NCBI GenBank assembly: GCA_002862165.1
Contig: PKCL01000260.1
Span: forward strand, 1 to 15,950
DNA: 15,950 nt
From: Planctomycetaceae bacterium
Lineage (GTDB): Bacteria; Planctomycetota; Planctomycetia; Pirellulales; UBA1268
Direction: 5' to 3'
Shown: positions 1 to 7,884 of the stretch, in pieces
How the letters are laid out: each line of letters opens with the position of its first letter
How positions within the stretch are numbered: position 1 is the stretch's first letter
Translations under genes and position numbers: made by a program
The notes under the pieces: model-generated
What the model was told of the DNA's origin: nothing
The model's database searches: none
Seen by the model: only the letters and a program-made list of their open reading frames with translations

Positions 1-1391
1 CGAAACCATCGGATAAATTGACCAGAATTTTTCCAGTGCTTGGCTATGGTGGGATAGCCGCTGTTATTCTTTCCGGCATATTTTTCTCTGACGAAACTCG
101 GTTTCCTGGTTTCTCGGCTTTGGTGCCGTGCTTAGGAACTGCCGCAATTATTCTTTCGACTTCCGTGAAGGATTCTGGTGTCCGGCGTCTGTTGAGTTGG
201 GCACCACTAGTCTTCATAGGACAAATAAGTTATTCGATGTATCTTTGGCATTGGCCAATTATTGCATTTTGGTCCTATCATAATCTCGGAGTTGCGTTAA
301 ATGTTTGGACCGCAGTTCAACTTCTTGCACTCACTGTTTGCTGTGGATATTTGTCGTGGAAATATTTGGAGCAGCCATTACGAATTAAGCCAGCAAATGA
401 ATTGTCATTTCGTTTCTTCAGACTTACAAAGTGGTCGATTGGACTAGTTAGTAGTTGTATTATTCTGGCAGGGGCAATCATCCACTTTAATGGTTTTGAT
501 AGCCGTCTGAGTGCGGAAGCGCAATGTGTTAATACGGCAAGCATCAAAAAAAGCTTTGCAAGAAATCCAAATTTGGCAAAGTGCGGAGACTTTCCTCGAG
601 TTGGTAGTTTGGGAAATAACAAAGAGTCAATTGATTTTATTGTGTGGGGTGATAGTCACGCCCTTCAACTTGTTTCATTGATTGACGAAATGGCACAAGG
701 AAGTGGGAAGCAAGGTATTATTGCATCCATGCCAGGCACGGTTCCGGCATTAGATGTCTGGAGGACGTGGCGAAAGGATTATGAGCGTGAGTGGAATGAA
801 AACGTAATGCAATGGATTGAAAAGAAAGACATCAAAGATGTGATTCTCGTGTGTTTTTGGTCTCAGCGGATTGGTGCGATGCCTGAGGTCAATTCACGGT
901 ACCTGATAAGTGGGCCAAACAGCGACTCAAAAACTCCTGATCAGGCAGCAATGGCCCTTTCAGAAGGGCTTGAGAAGACCATAAAAAGACTGGCCAAGGC
1001 AGGCCGTAACGTCTGGGTTGTTGGCCAAATGCCATTCACATCAGGTGATCCCAAAAAAGAATGGCTGATGAACAATTACTTTGGAAAAGCCGTTGCAGCA
1101 AATGAAACACTTGGGCCATACGTTACAGCAAAGAGAAAAGTTGATCATCTGCTTGATTCAATCGATGCTCAATTTGAAAGATTGGACCCAGCGTGTCAGG
1201 TCTTTGAAGGGAAGAGCACAATGGCCTTAGAAGTAAATGGTACTGGACTTTGGTTTGACAAAGACCATCTCTCTGTTGACGGAGCGCATTTGGTCCTAGC
1301 CGAATTGTTTCAGCCATTGAAAAATCACCTGCTAGTAAAGACTGCGGATAGTCGATCTGATGTCCGTGTTCTGCAAACCATAAAAAAATAA
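1..1391 (+). CDS. Acyltransferase-3 / SGNH-domain O-acyltransferase (OafA/YrhL-like), 5'-truncated
   Basis: This is the C-terminal part of a two-domain enzyme that moves acyl groups, usually acetyl, across the inner membrane onto surface glycans. The reading frame is open to the left edge, so the true start lies outside the window; the TTG at 18 is only the first start-like codon seen, and residues are counted from it. Residues 1 to about 125 look like the last membrane helices of the acyltransferase-3 domain, with SYSMYLWHWPI near 71-81 and YLEQPLR near 116-122, both typical of the family. One further helix at about 138-157 leads into a periplasmic SGNH hydrolase-like domain with GDSH at 211-214 (nucleophile Ser) and DKDH at 414-417 (Asp/His of the triad), followed by LSVDGA. 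In the OafA/Oac family this domain hands the acyl group to the sugar. Family assignment is firm; acetyl as donor and this locus' glycan as target are inferred. Confidence 0.9.
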   Translation, partial: KPSDKLTRIFPVLGYGGIAAVILSGIFFSDETRFPGFSALVPCLGTAAIILSTSVKDSGVRRLLSWAPLVFIGQISYSMYLWHWPIIAFWSYHNLGVALNVWTAVQLLALTVCCGYLSWKYLEQPLRIKPANELSFRFFRLTKWSIGLVSSCIILAGAIIHFNGFDSRLSAEAQCVNTASIKKSFARNPNLAKCGDFPRVGSLGNNKESIDFIVWGDSHALQLVSLIDEMAQGSGKQGIIASMPGTVPALDVWRTWRKDYEREWNENVMQWIEKKDIKDVILVCFWSQRIGAMPEVNSRYLISGPNSDSKTPDQAAMALSEGLEKTIKRLAKAGRNVWVVGQMPFTSGDPKKEWLMNNYFGKAVAANETLGPYVTAKRKVDHLLDSIDAQFERLDPACQVFEGKSTMALEVNGTGLWFDKDHLSVDGAHLVLAELFQPLKNHLLVKTADSRSDVRVLQTIKK

Positions 1392-1413
1392 ACGCATGAG
1401 AACTCAAGTTCTG

Positions 1414-1425
1414 CGTGTATACACG
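1414..1425. repeat. Perfect 12-bp palindrome CGTGTATACACG
   Basis: The sequence reads the same on both strands over all 12 bases and lies 22 nt after the acyltransferase stop. A short stem with a 4-nt loop (1399-1412) lies just upstream. It could be a dimeric regulator's operator or part of a weak transcription end, but no T-run follows and no second copy was noticed. Chance is a live explanation. Confidence 0.35.
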
Positions 1426-1577
1426 AAGAGATATTCAGAGATGTCTTGAAAATAGGTCCTTTGAGATCAATTGATAATCTGGGTACTTATTTGATTTTTT
1501 TGGCATTTACTAGCGCAGCGTTTTTCATTTGAAGATGTGACTATCTCAATAATAGCAATTTCTTTATTGTCATTTTG

Positions 1578-1609
1578 ATTGCGTAGCAATGGGAGTTGTA
1601 GCCTCCATT
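1578..1609 (+). other. Two overlapping, mutually exclusive hairpins in the leader of the gene at 1736
   Basis: The first stem is ATTGC (1578-1582) with GCAAT (1586-1590), loop GTA. The second pairs AATGGGAG (1588-1595) with CTCCATT (1603-1609) around a 7-nt loop, with one bulged G. They share bases 1588-1590, so both cannot form fully at once. A short T-run (1626-1630) lies downstream. The layout resembles an attenuator, but the stems are short and no leader peptide or ligand class is recognised. Confidence 0.2.
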
Positions 1610-1735
1610 ATCTTGATAGAGCAGGTTTTTCGTAGCAGTATCAATCGGCCACCAGAAAGTTAGTGCTCTGTAATACAGCAGACAGCAGTAAGTGCATCAG
1701 AAAAAGTGACGAGTGCAAAAAGTTAGTTTTAAAAT

Positions 1736-3589
1736 ATGAGTACAGGCAACGAACGTAAACAGAGTTTTTCAAGACACCTTCATTTTCTTAGAAGTACACA
1801 ACTTTACTGCTCCCTGTCCGTAACCGCTGCCATCTGTGCCTTTGTCGTTTATCTACAGTTAGGCTCTCTATACATTTGGCCATTACTGAACGGAAAAGGA
1901 TATCATGACAATGTTTATCGTGGGTGCGTAACAGGTTGTGGATTACTTGTTCTTACGGTTCTCTCGTTTGTTGCTACGTCAAGCAGTATTGCTAAACTTC
2001 AGAAGTATCCTCTTTTTCGAATGCTACAGATAGCAACCGCAGTAATGGGCGGACTAGCTATCTATCCAATGGCCACTGATTTTTTTTATGATCTGCCTGC
2101 TTGGTTGACGTGGCTTATTGTTATTTTCGCTGCATTGAGCACCATTCTGTCCATATGGTCGGCTCGTTTTTTGGTGATGCAGTTTGCTGTGTTGTGTATT
2201 GTTATCAGTGCATATCAAAATGCGCCTCACTTCATGTGGGATATCACAGATACAAATCACTTACTGAACACGTATGCATTACTAATTACTTTCGTCACGC
2301 TCGCAACAATCTCTTCGTTACTAAGCCGAATTGGAGGAGCAAAACGAAATCATTACGTGATTGTCAGAGTGCTTCGTAATGCATTGAAACCGAATAAGCA
2401 GACTTTTTTTCTCTTGCTGGGATTCGCTGTCATCACGCCGTATGTATTCTCGGCAATTGCGAAAGTCTACTTTTCCAGCGACACCGTATGGCGGGTAGAT
2501 GGTATCAGTTGGATATGGAAAGAAAATCTAGGCAATTTATTCCGTTGGTGCTACTACTACGGGTGTCATTGGTTGCCTCCGTCTATTTCAGCGGACTTTA
2601 TTTTCCGTTCACTCGAATTATCTTCGATACCAGCAAATGCACTTGTCTTGATCTCTGAAGCAACAGTTATTTTTCTTATTGTTTCAAAACGCATAACAGT
2701 CTGGTCGCTATTATTTTTACAGTTTTTTCATGTATTTGTTACACCCATTGCCGGTGTTTATTTCTGGTACTGGTTTGTCATCAATACAATTTTTCTGGTC
2801 TTCTATATGAAGCAGTCTCAGGATGTTGTCTGGAAAAAGATTTCGTTTTTACAGCGAATGGTGTTGACTGTTGTTGCTCTCGTGCTATCACCACTGGTGT
2901 TTCATATGAGTGCTTTAGGGTGGATAGATCCACCTGATATTGAAGTGTTTTCTTGGCACCTGGTGACCGATGATGCAGTTGATTTTCAGGATCCATTATC
3001 TTTCATGGATACAGTGACTAACGAAAACTTTGTCACTATTAACCCAAACACGTTCTATCCATACGAAAAGAACTTCGGCATGTCGTGGCGTTTTCAGCGA
3101 ATCCTTGATGGCTTCAGTCTTGAGGGCAATGTGTCCGCACAGAACGCTTTACAAGGCAAATCTCAGGGGCCATATGTGGAAGACGTATCGCATATTCTTC
3201 GTCAACGTGCCAGTCAGCAAGAACTTGAGCCACTCGAAACGCCAACCGTTGCGGACTGGTATAAATGGCGGATAGCGAGTGACACATATTATCATGGACT
3301 AATGCCAAAGGATCCTCAGCGACTCATTCAAATATTGGATTCTTTCTTTCCGAAGTATCACGCACGAAAGTCTCGCCGAGTGATTTCCTCACCCCCTTTT
3401 TACACTCATATTTTTTATAACCCGTGGACTCTGAAGGAAGACATTGGCGAAACACATACTGTCTCCGGATATGCACTTGTCAAGCATACGATTTCACCTC
3501 ACGATGGTTCGCTTCGTGGCGGTGTTGTAAAGGAAATTCTTTACCGATTTGACTTGCATGATCAGCCAAATCAACTCGTACAAAAATAG
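1736..3589 (+). CDS. Large multi-pass membrane protein, possibly HTTM-like, with C-terminal soluble region
   Basis: I do not recognise this 617-residue protein with certainty. Residues from about 25 to 392 hold ten or eleven hydrophobic segments (near 25-45, 63-82, 95-112, 121-142, 147-161, 176-197, 223-246, 300-318, 323-340, 341-357 and 372-392). The stretch from about 234 to 357, with YVFSAIAKVYF (236-246), an acidic residue in a helix (SEAT, 307-310) and FFHVFVTPIAG (330-340), recalls HTTM/vitamin K-dependent carboxylase-like proteins in residue order. That link is tentative. The last 220 or so residues are hydrophilic, rich in Trp, Tyr and His, and match nothing I know. The ATG has no clear SD. 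It sits alone, with a 344-nt gap before and 171 nt after, so it may have its own promoter. Context suggests a role in surface-glycan assembly or modification, which is inference only. Confidence 0.6.
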   Translation: MSTGNERKQSFSRHLHFLRSTQLYCSLSVTAAICAFVVYLQLGSLYIWPLLNGKGYHDNVYRGCVTGCGLLVLTVLSFVATSSSIAKLQKYPLFRMLQIATAVMGGLAIYPMATDFFYDLPAWLTWLIVIFAALSTILSIWSARFLVMQFAVLCIVISAYQNAPHFMWDITDTNHLLNTYALLITFVTLATISSLLSRIGGAKRNHYVIVRVLRNALKPNKQTFFLLLGFAVITPYVFSAIAKVYFSSDTVWRVDGISWIWKENLGNLFRWCYYYGCHWLPPSISADFIFRSLELSSIPANALVLISEATVIFLIVSKRITVWSLLFLQFFHVFVTPIAGVYFWYWFVINTIFLVFYMKQSQDVVWKKISFLQRMVLTVVALVLSPLVFHMSALGWIDPPDIEVFSWHLVTDDAVDFQDPLSFMDTVTNENFVTINPNTFYPYEKNFGMSWRFQRILDGFSLEGNVSAQNALQGKSQGPYVEDVSHILRQRASQQELEPLETPTVADWYKWRIASDTYYHGLMPKDPQRLIQILDSFFPKYHARKSRRVISSPPFYTHIFYNPWTLKEDIGETHTVSGYALVKHTISPHDGSLRGGVVKEILYRFDLHDQPNQLVQK

Positions 3590-3646
3590 TAATTTCCCAA
3601 TGTTCACCTGATGTCTAATGACGTGAGGCGCTTCTGTTCAGGGGGG

Positions 3647-3674
3647 CGTCAAGAACTGTCCACCTAGTTTGACG
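3647..3674. repeat. Inverted repeat CGTCAA/TTGACG in the 171-nt gap before the glycosyltransferase
   Basis: CGTCAA (3647-3652) pairs exactly with TTGACG (3669-3674) around a 16-nt spacer, just after a run of six G (3641-3646). The block is more GC-rich than its surroundings and its lower strand reads GGTGGACAGTTCTTGACG. It could be a factor-independent terminator variant, an operator or a decayed insertion-sequence end. There is no T-run and no transposase nearby. Confidence 0.25.
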
Positions 3675-3752
3675 ATTGATCGAAATGGAGGAAGCTCTTC
3701 TTGAGCAAGAAAGAAGTTGTGCTTCCAGAAACTTTTGTTGCTGATAATAGAT

Positions 3753-3757
3753 GAGGA
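3753..3757 (+). promoter_or_regulatory. Shine-Dalgarno GAGGA that bears on the glycosyltransferase start
   Basis: GAGGA ends 3 nt before the GTG at 3761 and 6 nt before the adjacent in-frame GTG at 3764. The spacing favours 3764, which would make a protein starting MKVSIIMSV, one residue shorter. Confidence 0.5.
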
Positions 3758-3760
3758 TTT

Positions 3761-4522
3761 GTGGTGAAAGTTAGCATCATTATGTCTGTTTTTAATGGGA
3801 TGCCACTCATGAAAGAGGCTGTTGAGAGCATCCAGAAACAAACGTTTAGAGATTTTGAATTACTTGTAGTAAATGATTGCTCAACGGATGAGACAAAACG
3901 AGCATTGCATTCTTTTTCTGATAGTGATGATCGAATTCGGATCATTGAGAACAAAAATAATTTGGGTTTGGCAGCAAGCTTGAACAAGGCTTGGCAAAGT
4001 GCTGAGGGAGAGTTCATTGCTCGTATGGATTCTGATGATATTAGTGAACCACAAAGGCTAGAAGAGCAAGTCAAGTATCTTGAGAAAAGAGAAGACGTGG
4101 TTGTTCTTGGAACGAGTGCTACTCTGATTAATCAGAAGAGCGAGACAATTGGAAGATCACTGCGGCGTGAGTCTCACGGTGATCTTATAAAGCATATGGG
4201 TACTGAGAACCCATTCTTTCATTCGTCCGTTATGATGAGGAGACAATTTCTTGTTGAAACCGGCGGCTACGATAAAAGTTTTCGACGATCCCAGGACTAT
4301 GACCTTTGGTCGAGAGGGCTTGGGGTTGGTAAATATCATAATCTTCAAGAATATCTTCTGAAGTATCGTGTAGCGGATGCACTTTCTTGGTCAACCATCT
4401 ATTGGGGAAGTTATTCAAAGTTTTGTCATGCACGCCGGCAAAAAAATTGGTTGCTCAGCCTGTGGTATCCAACACGTTATATGATGGGATCGGTAGCTAC
4501 TAAATATCACTTGAAAAAATAG
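3761..4522 (+). CDS. Family 2 glycosyltransferase (GT-A fold)
   Basis: This is a cytoplasmic inverting glycosyltransferase that should add one sugar from a nucleotide-sugar donor to the growing lipid-linked repeat unit. The N-terminus VSIIMSVFNG is the typical first GT2 strand; NDCSTDET (38-45) follows; the metal- and nucleotide-binding DXD motif is DSDD at 90-93; and GGYD then QDYDLW (178-183) is the usual acceptor-side block with the likely catalytic Asp. At 253 residues with no membrane helix it is a short GT2, with just a basic tail after the core. The start is GTG at 3761 or 3764, the latter better spaced from GAGGA. It is the only cytoplasmic glycosyltransferase in the window and lies 71 nt ahead of the flippase gene. 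Donor, acceptor and linkage cannot be read from the sequence. Confidence 0.93.
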   Translation: MVKVSIIMSVFNGMPLMKEAVESIQKQTFRDFELLVVNDCSTDETKRALHSFSDSDDRIRIIENKNNLGLAASLNKAWQSAEGEFIARMDSDDISEPQRLEEQVKYLEKREDVVVLGTSATLINQKSETIGRSLRRESHGDLIKHMGTENPFFHSSVMMRRQFLVETGGYDKSFRRSQDYDLWSRGLGVGKYHNLQEYLLKYRVADALSWSTIYWGSYSKFCHARRQKNWLLSLWYPTRYMMGSVATKYHLKK

Positions 4523-4533
4523 AGCCCACAGCG

Positions 4534-4563
4534 AAGCCGTTCTGTTTTGGCTTGTTCTGCCAA
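4534..4563 (+). other. Short alternative hairpins between glycosyltransferase and flippase genes
   Basis: AAGCC (4534-4538) can pair with GGCTT (4549-4553), and TTGGC (4547-4551) with GCCAA (4559-4563). The two use overlapping bases and cannot coexist. Five-base stems are weak and no T-run follows, so read-through into the flippase gene is likely. Confidence 0.15.
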
Positions 4564-4593
4564 TGACCAATTTCTTTTTGAATGTGAAAACCT

Positions 4594-5898
4594 ATGACTT
4601 CTAATATTCAAAATAAAAAAATACGCCGGCTTAGTGGAGAAGCTTTTATAGTCGTTGGATCCCAAGCGATAGCTGCTTTGGCGGGATTAGTAGGGCTGCG
4701 ATTCATCACAACGCTCCTCAGTAGGGAATCATTTGGTGAGCTTTCCTTGGCGATGACAGCTATTTCACTGATTCAATTAGTTTTCACGAAACCATTTTCC
4801 TCTGCTGTGCGACGATTTTATGCCGTTTCTGTTGAGGAAAATAAGCTCGAGCAATTCACGGCATCGTGTTGGCAACTGGCGATTGCTTTGGCTATTAGCA
4901 TCGTCTTATTAGGTACGTGTTGTTTTTTGGGACTGCTTAGCTTCTCGTCGCATGTTGCTTTACTTTGTGTGCTTGCTTTCCTTGTCGCTGGCCTACAGGC
5001 ACCTGGCGATATGTCGCAATCATTCCAAGTCGCAGCACGAAATAGAGTGGTTGCTGGAGTTTTGAATTTCACTTGTCAGTGGCTAAGAGTTGTAGGTATT
5101 GTGGTTGCAGTGCTGCTTCTAACAAGCGATAGTATTTCAGCTGTAATCGGTATGGTTGGAGCCTATGGCTGTTGGCTAGGGTTACAGATTCTTGCTTTTA
5201 AAAAGTCATTCCCTCTTCAAATAGACTGGAAGATTCAATATGAAGAACTTTTTAGTTGGTGGAAACGGCTGAGCGAATTTGCACGCCCAATTGCTTTTTG
5301 GGGATTTTTTATCTGGCTTACGAATTCATCTAGCCGTTGGTCACTTGAGTTTTTTCAAGGATCGGAAGAGGTTGGAAGCTACGCGGCACTTTTTCAATTG
5401 GGCTATTACCCAATGTATTTATTTGCAATGTGTATAAGTGAATTCCTTACACCAATTCTTTTTGGGATAGCCGGTGATAATTCAGATAGAAGGCAGGAGT
5501 TTCGGGCTGTAAATATTGGCTCTATGTCAGTGTGGGCTGTAATTACCATCACAGTCTTAGTTGGGTTGCTGACGATTTTTATTCATCCATTTATTTTTCA
5601 GATATGTGTTGATCAATCATATGCTGATACGTCCTATCTGTTGCCAGTCATGTTACTAGCCAGTGGTTTTATTGCAGCGGCAGAAGTTGCCACATTAGCC
5701 ATTCAAACAAGTGGCACGAATAAACAACTTACTTTGCCAAAAATAACAACATCCATAGTTGGTAGTGTTATTACAGTATTTGGAGCGTATCTCTATGGGT
5801 TGCAAGGTGTTCTTTATGCTGGTCTTTGTTACGCTACGTTGCACATGGTTTGGACCATTTTTTTGTTATATCAGCTACGTAAGAAAATATTGATTTAG
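4594..5898 (+). CDS. Wzx-type oligosaccharide flippase (MOP superfamily)
   Basis: This 434-residue integral membrane protein should move the undecaprenyl-diphosphate-linked repeat unit from the cytoplasmic to the periplasmic face of the inner membrane. After a short basic N-terminus (KNKIRRLSGE-like) come about twelve hydrophobic segments spread over the whole length. The first, with GSQAIAALAGLVGLRFITTLL and the following SRESFGELSLAM, has the usual opening of polysaccharide-export MOP proteins: a helix, then a short loop with FG. Length is normal for Wzx (400-500). The ATG at 4594 lacks a good SD; GTGAAAACC precedes it. Its partner, the Wzy polymerase, lies two genes downstream. Substrate is unknown, since Wzx sequences diverge with repeat-unit structure. 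A membrane protein of the same superfamily with another cargo is possible but unlikely here. Confidence 0.88.
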   Translation: MTSNIQNKKIRRLSGEAFIVVGSQAIAALAGLVGLRFITTLLSRESFGELSLAMTAISLIQLVFTKPFSSAVRRFYAVSVEENKLEQFTASCWQLAIALAISIVLLGTCCFLGLLSFSSHVALLCVLAFLVAGLQAPGDMSQSFQVAARNRVVAGVLNFTCQWLRVVGIVVAVLLLTSDSISAVIGMVGAYGCWLGLQILAFKKSFPLQIDWKIQYEELFSWWKRLSEFARPIAFWGFFIWLTNSSSRWSLEFFQGSEEVGSYAALFQLGYYPMYLFAMCISEFLTPILFGIAGDNSDRRQEFRAVNIGSMSVWAVITITVLVGLLTIFIHPFIFQICVDQSYADTSYLLPVMLLASGFIAAAEVATLAIQTSGTNKQLTLPKITTSIVGSVITVFGAYLYGLQGVLYAGLCYATLHMVWTIFLLYQLRKKILI

Positions 5899-5996
5899 AA
5901 AATTTCTACTTGTCTCATTCGTCAGGTATTCGATTTATGTGACGCGACAAATTGTGCTGACTAATGTGTTAAGAACAAAAAAGTGAGAAAAAATAA

Positions 5997-7877
5997 ATGT
6001 GTGGAATCGCAGGTATTCATGATTCTAAGAATGTATCTCATTGCAAAGAGATCATTCATGAGATGTGTCGCACACTTAGTCATCGAGGTCCAGATGCATC
6101 AGGCAGTTGCGTATTTCCTGAACATGGAATTGGGCTTGGCCACACGCGATTAGCGATCATTGATCTTTCGAGTGCTGGGAATCAGCCTCTGGTGGACTCA
6201 AGTGGCGAGTACACAATCACCTTCAACGGGGAAATCTACAATTACCAGGATTTGCGAAAGCAATTAGTAAGTTCTGGAGTCCTATTCAAGACACATACAG
6301 ATACAGAAGTAATTCTTGAGGCATATAAAAAATGGGGTGCTGAATGTGTTGAACGGTTACGTGGCATGTTTGCTTTTTGTATTTTCGATCAAAAGAAACA
6401 GTTGCTATTTCTTGCAAGAGATAGAGTCGGTGAAAAGCCACTTTTTTATTTTCACTCAGCGGGACGGTTTCATTTTGCATCCGAACTCAAGGCAATGTTC
6501 ACGATTCCTGATTTGCCTCGTCAATTGGATAGAGAATCATTCGAGTACTTTTTGGCATATGGTTTTGTTCCAGGGGATAGATGTATTGTAGATGGCTTTC
6601 ATAAACTTCCCCCTGGACATGCGCTTCAATATGATATTCGTACGTCTACTCTACGAGTGAACTCTTATTGGCAGCCACCACGCTTTTGCGCTAACCGAGC
6701 TTTGGGGCATCCAGAAGAGCTTACCGAACGTCTAGATGAATTGCTGCAACAAAGTGTACGGGAACAACTTGTTGCTGATGTGCCAGTAGGCATTTTACTA
6801 AGCGGTGGTCTTGATTCGAGTTTGGTTACGGCTATCGCTGCACGCGTTTCCACAACGCCAGTGAGAACATTTACAGTCAGTTTTCCGGGCCATTCAAAAT
6901 ATGATGAAGCTTCTGTGGCTAGAACAGTAGCCGAATATTTTTCTACCGATCACCATGAGTTAGTAGCTGAGCCAGGCTCTGTCGATATTCTTCCAATGCT
7001 TGCAGAACAATTTGATGAGCCGATTTCGGATTCATCAATGGTACCAACGTATCTTGTTTCTAAATTGATTCGCGAGCATGCAACAGTAGCACTTGGTGGT
7101 GATGGTGGCGATGAACTTTTTGGTGGTTATCATCAATATAAATGGCTTGAGTCCTTGTCTATTTTTCGAAAATGGACACCGGCGGTTGTGCGTCAATTAA
7201 TTCAACTTGGAATGAAAGCTGCTGTAGGATTTGGTTTTCATCGACCTAATTCTGCGAGGGCTTTCCTTGCTGAGGAAAAGGATGCCATAGCGTTCTGTAA
7301 TGTCTTGTTTGGTGAAGACATTCGAAAAGCTATGCTGGCAGGAAGAAGCACTGATAGTGCTCAGAATTCGATCACGCCAGAACAATACAAGATGTGGGTG
7401 GCAAGTCGAGGAGCATCTGTCTTGCAGAGGGGGCTCCATGCGGACTTCGGTAGTTATCTTCCAGATGACATTCTTGTAAAAGTGGACCGTAGTAGCATGC
7501 TCGCATCACTCGAATCACGGGCGCCTTTTCTTGATCATCGACTGATAGAATTCGCATTTGAAAGAGTTCCCGACCAGTACAAAGCAAATGCGAAAACCAC
7601 AAAAATATTGCCTAAGATACTTGCAAAAAAATTATTGCCGTCATGCATGCAAGGCCGTCGGAAACAAGGCTTTTCAATTCCACTTAATGACTGGTTTCGT
7701 GGTAACTGGCAGAATTTTTTTCAAGATGTTTTACATGATTTCGATACAAATCTAATATCGCAAAACAATATACAAAGACTCTTTCAAGATACCGAAAAAA
7801 ATAAAGCCGCTGCTCACAGACTTTTTGCATTGACAATGTTTGAGTTATGGCGGCAACGATATTCAGTCACAATTTGA
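5997..7877 (+). CDS. asnB: Glutamine-hydrolysing asparagine synthetase-like amidotransferase (AsnB family)
   Basis: Class II amidotransferase that takes ammonia from glutamine and uses ATP to amidate a carboxylate. The N-terminal glutaminase domain starts MCGIAG with nucleophile Cys2 directly after Met, so the ATG start is certain. RGPD (30-33), Arg51, NGEIYN (77-82) and TDTE (101-104) are its known glutamine-site blocks. The C-terminal synthetase domain has the PP-loop SGGLDSS (269-275), GGDGGDELFGGY around 373, and ends with the usual FELWRQRY. At 626 residues it is full length. AsnB homologues are common in polysaccharide loci, where some, such as Pseudomonas WbpS types, are thought to amidate uronic acids. 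Here it starts the tightly packed run to 13035, with 98 nt before it. Whether it makes asparagine or amidates a sugar cannot be decided from sequence. Confidence 0.95.
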   Translation: MCGIAGIHDSKNVSHCKEIIHEMCRTLSHRGPDASGSCVFPEHGIGLGHTRLAIIDLSSAGNQPLVDSSGEYTITFNGEIYNYQDLRKQLVSSGVLFKTHTDTEVILEAYKKWGAECVERLRGMFAFCIFDQKKQLLFLARDRVGEKPLFYFHSAGRFHFASELKAMFTIPDLPRQLDRESFEYFLAYGFVPGDRCIVDGFHKLPPGHALQYDIRTSTLRVNSYWQPPRFCANRALGHPEELTERLDELLQQSVREQLVADVPVGILLSGGLDSSLVTAIAARVSTTPVRTFTVSFPGHSKYDEASVARTVAEYFSTDHHELVAEPGSVDILPMLAEQFDEPISDSSMVPTYLVSKLIREHATVALGGDGGDELFGGYHQYKWLESLSIFRKWTPAVVRQLIQLGMKAAVGFGFHRPNSARAFLAEEKDAIAFCNVLFGEDIRKAMLAGRSTDSAQNSITPEQYKMWVASRGASVLQRGLHADFGSYLPDDILVKVDRSSMLASLESRAPFLDHRLIEFAFERVPDQYKANAKTTKILPKILAKKLLPSCMQGRRKQGFSIPLNDWFRGNWQNFFQDVLHDFDTNLISQNNIQRLFQDTEKNKAAAHRLFALTMFELWRQRYSVTI

Positions 7878-7884
7878 GAGAAAC

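Larger units (their letters stand above)
1392..1735. other. 344-nt intergenic region with small inverted repeats, no gene seen
   Basis: This is the longest non-coding stretch in the window, between the acyltransferase and the large membrane protein. No RNA gene or convincing ORF was found; the longest noted is a 17-codon ORF from 1396 with no family resemblance. It holds a short stem AGAAC/GTTCT (1399-1412), a perfect 12-bp palindrome (1414-1425), two overlapping hairpins (1578-1609) and a tandem 7-bp repeat ACAGCAG (1675-1688). No clean -35/-10 pair stands out, though the length would allow a promoter for the gene at 1736. Confidence 0.5.

Noticed and set aside
1396..1449. 17-codon ORF from an ATG just after the acyltransferase stop
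   Set aside because: Very short, no SD, no family resemblance, and it runs through the palindrome; not enough to call a gene or leader peptide.
1461..1489. TTGAGA ... TACTTA as a sigma-70 promoter for the membrane protein gene
   Set aside because: Spacing is 17 nt but the -10 matches poorly and AT-rich DNA gives many such pairs.
3611..3667. 18-codon ORF in the gap before the glycosyltransferase
   Set aside because: No SD and no meaningful composition; likely chance.
7840..7884. TTG start that would extend the polymerase into asnB
   Set aside because: ATG 7885 has a GAGAG at suitable spacing and sits 7 nt after the asnB stop; the extra 15 residues come from asnB's conserved C-terminal codons.
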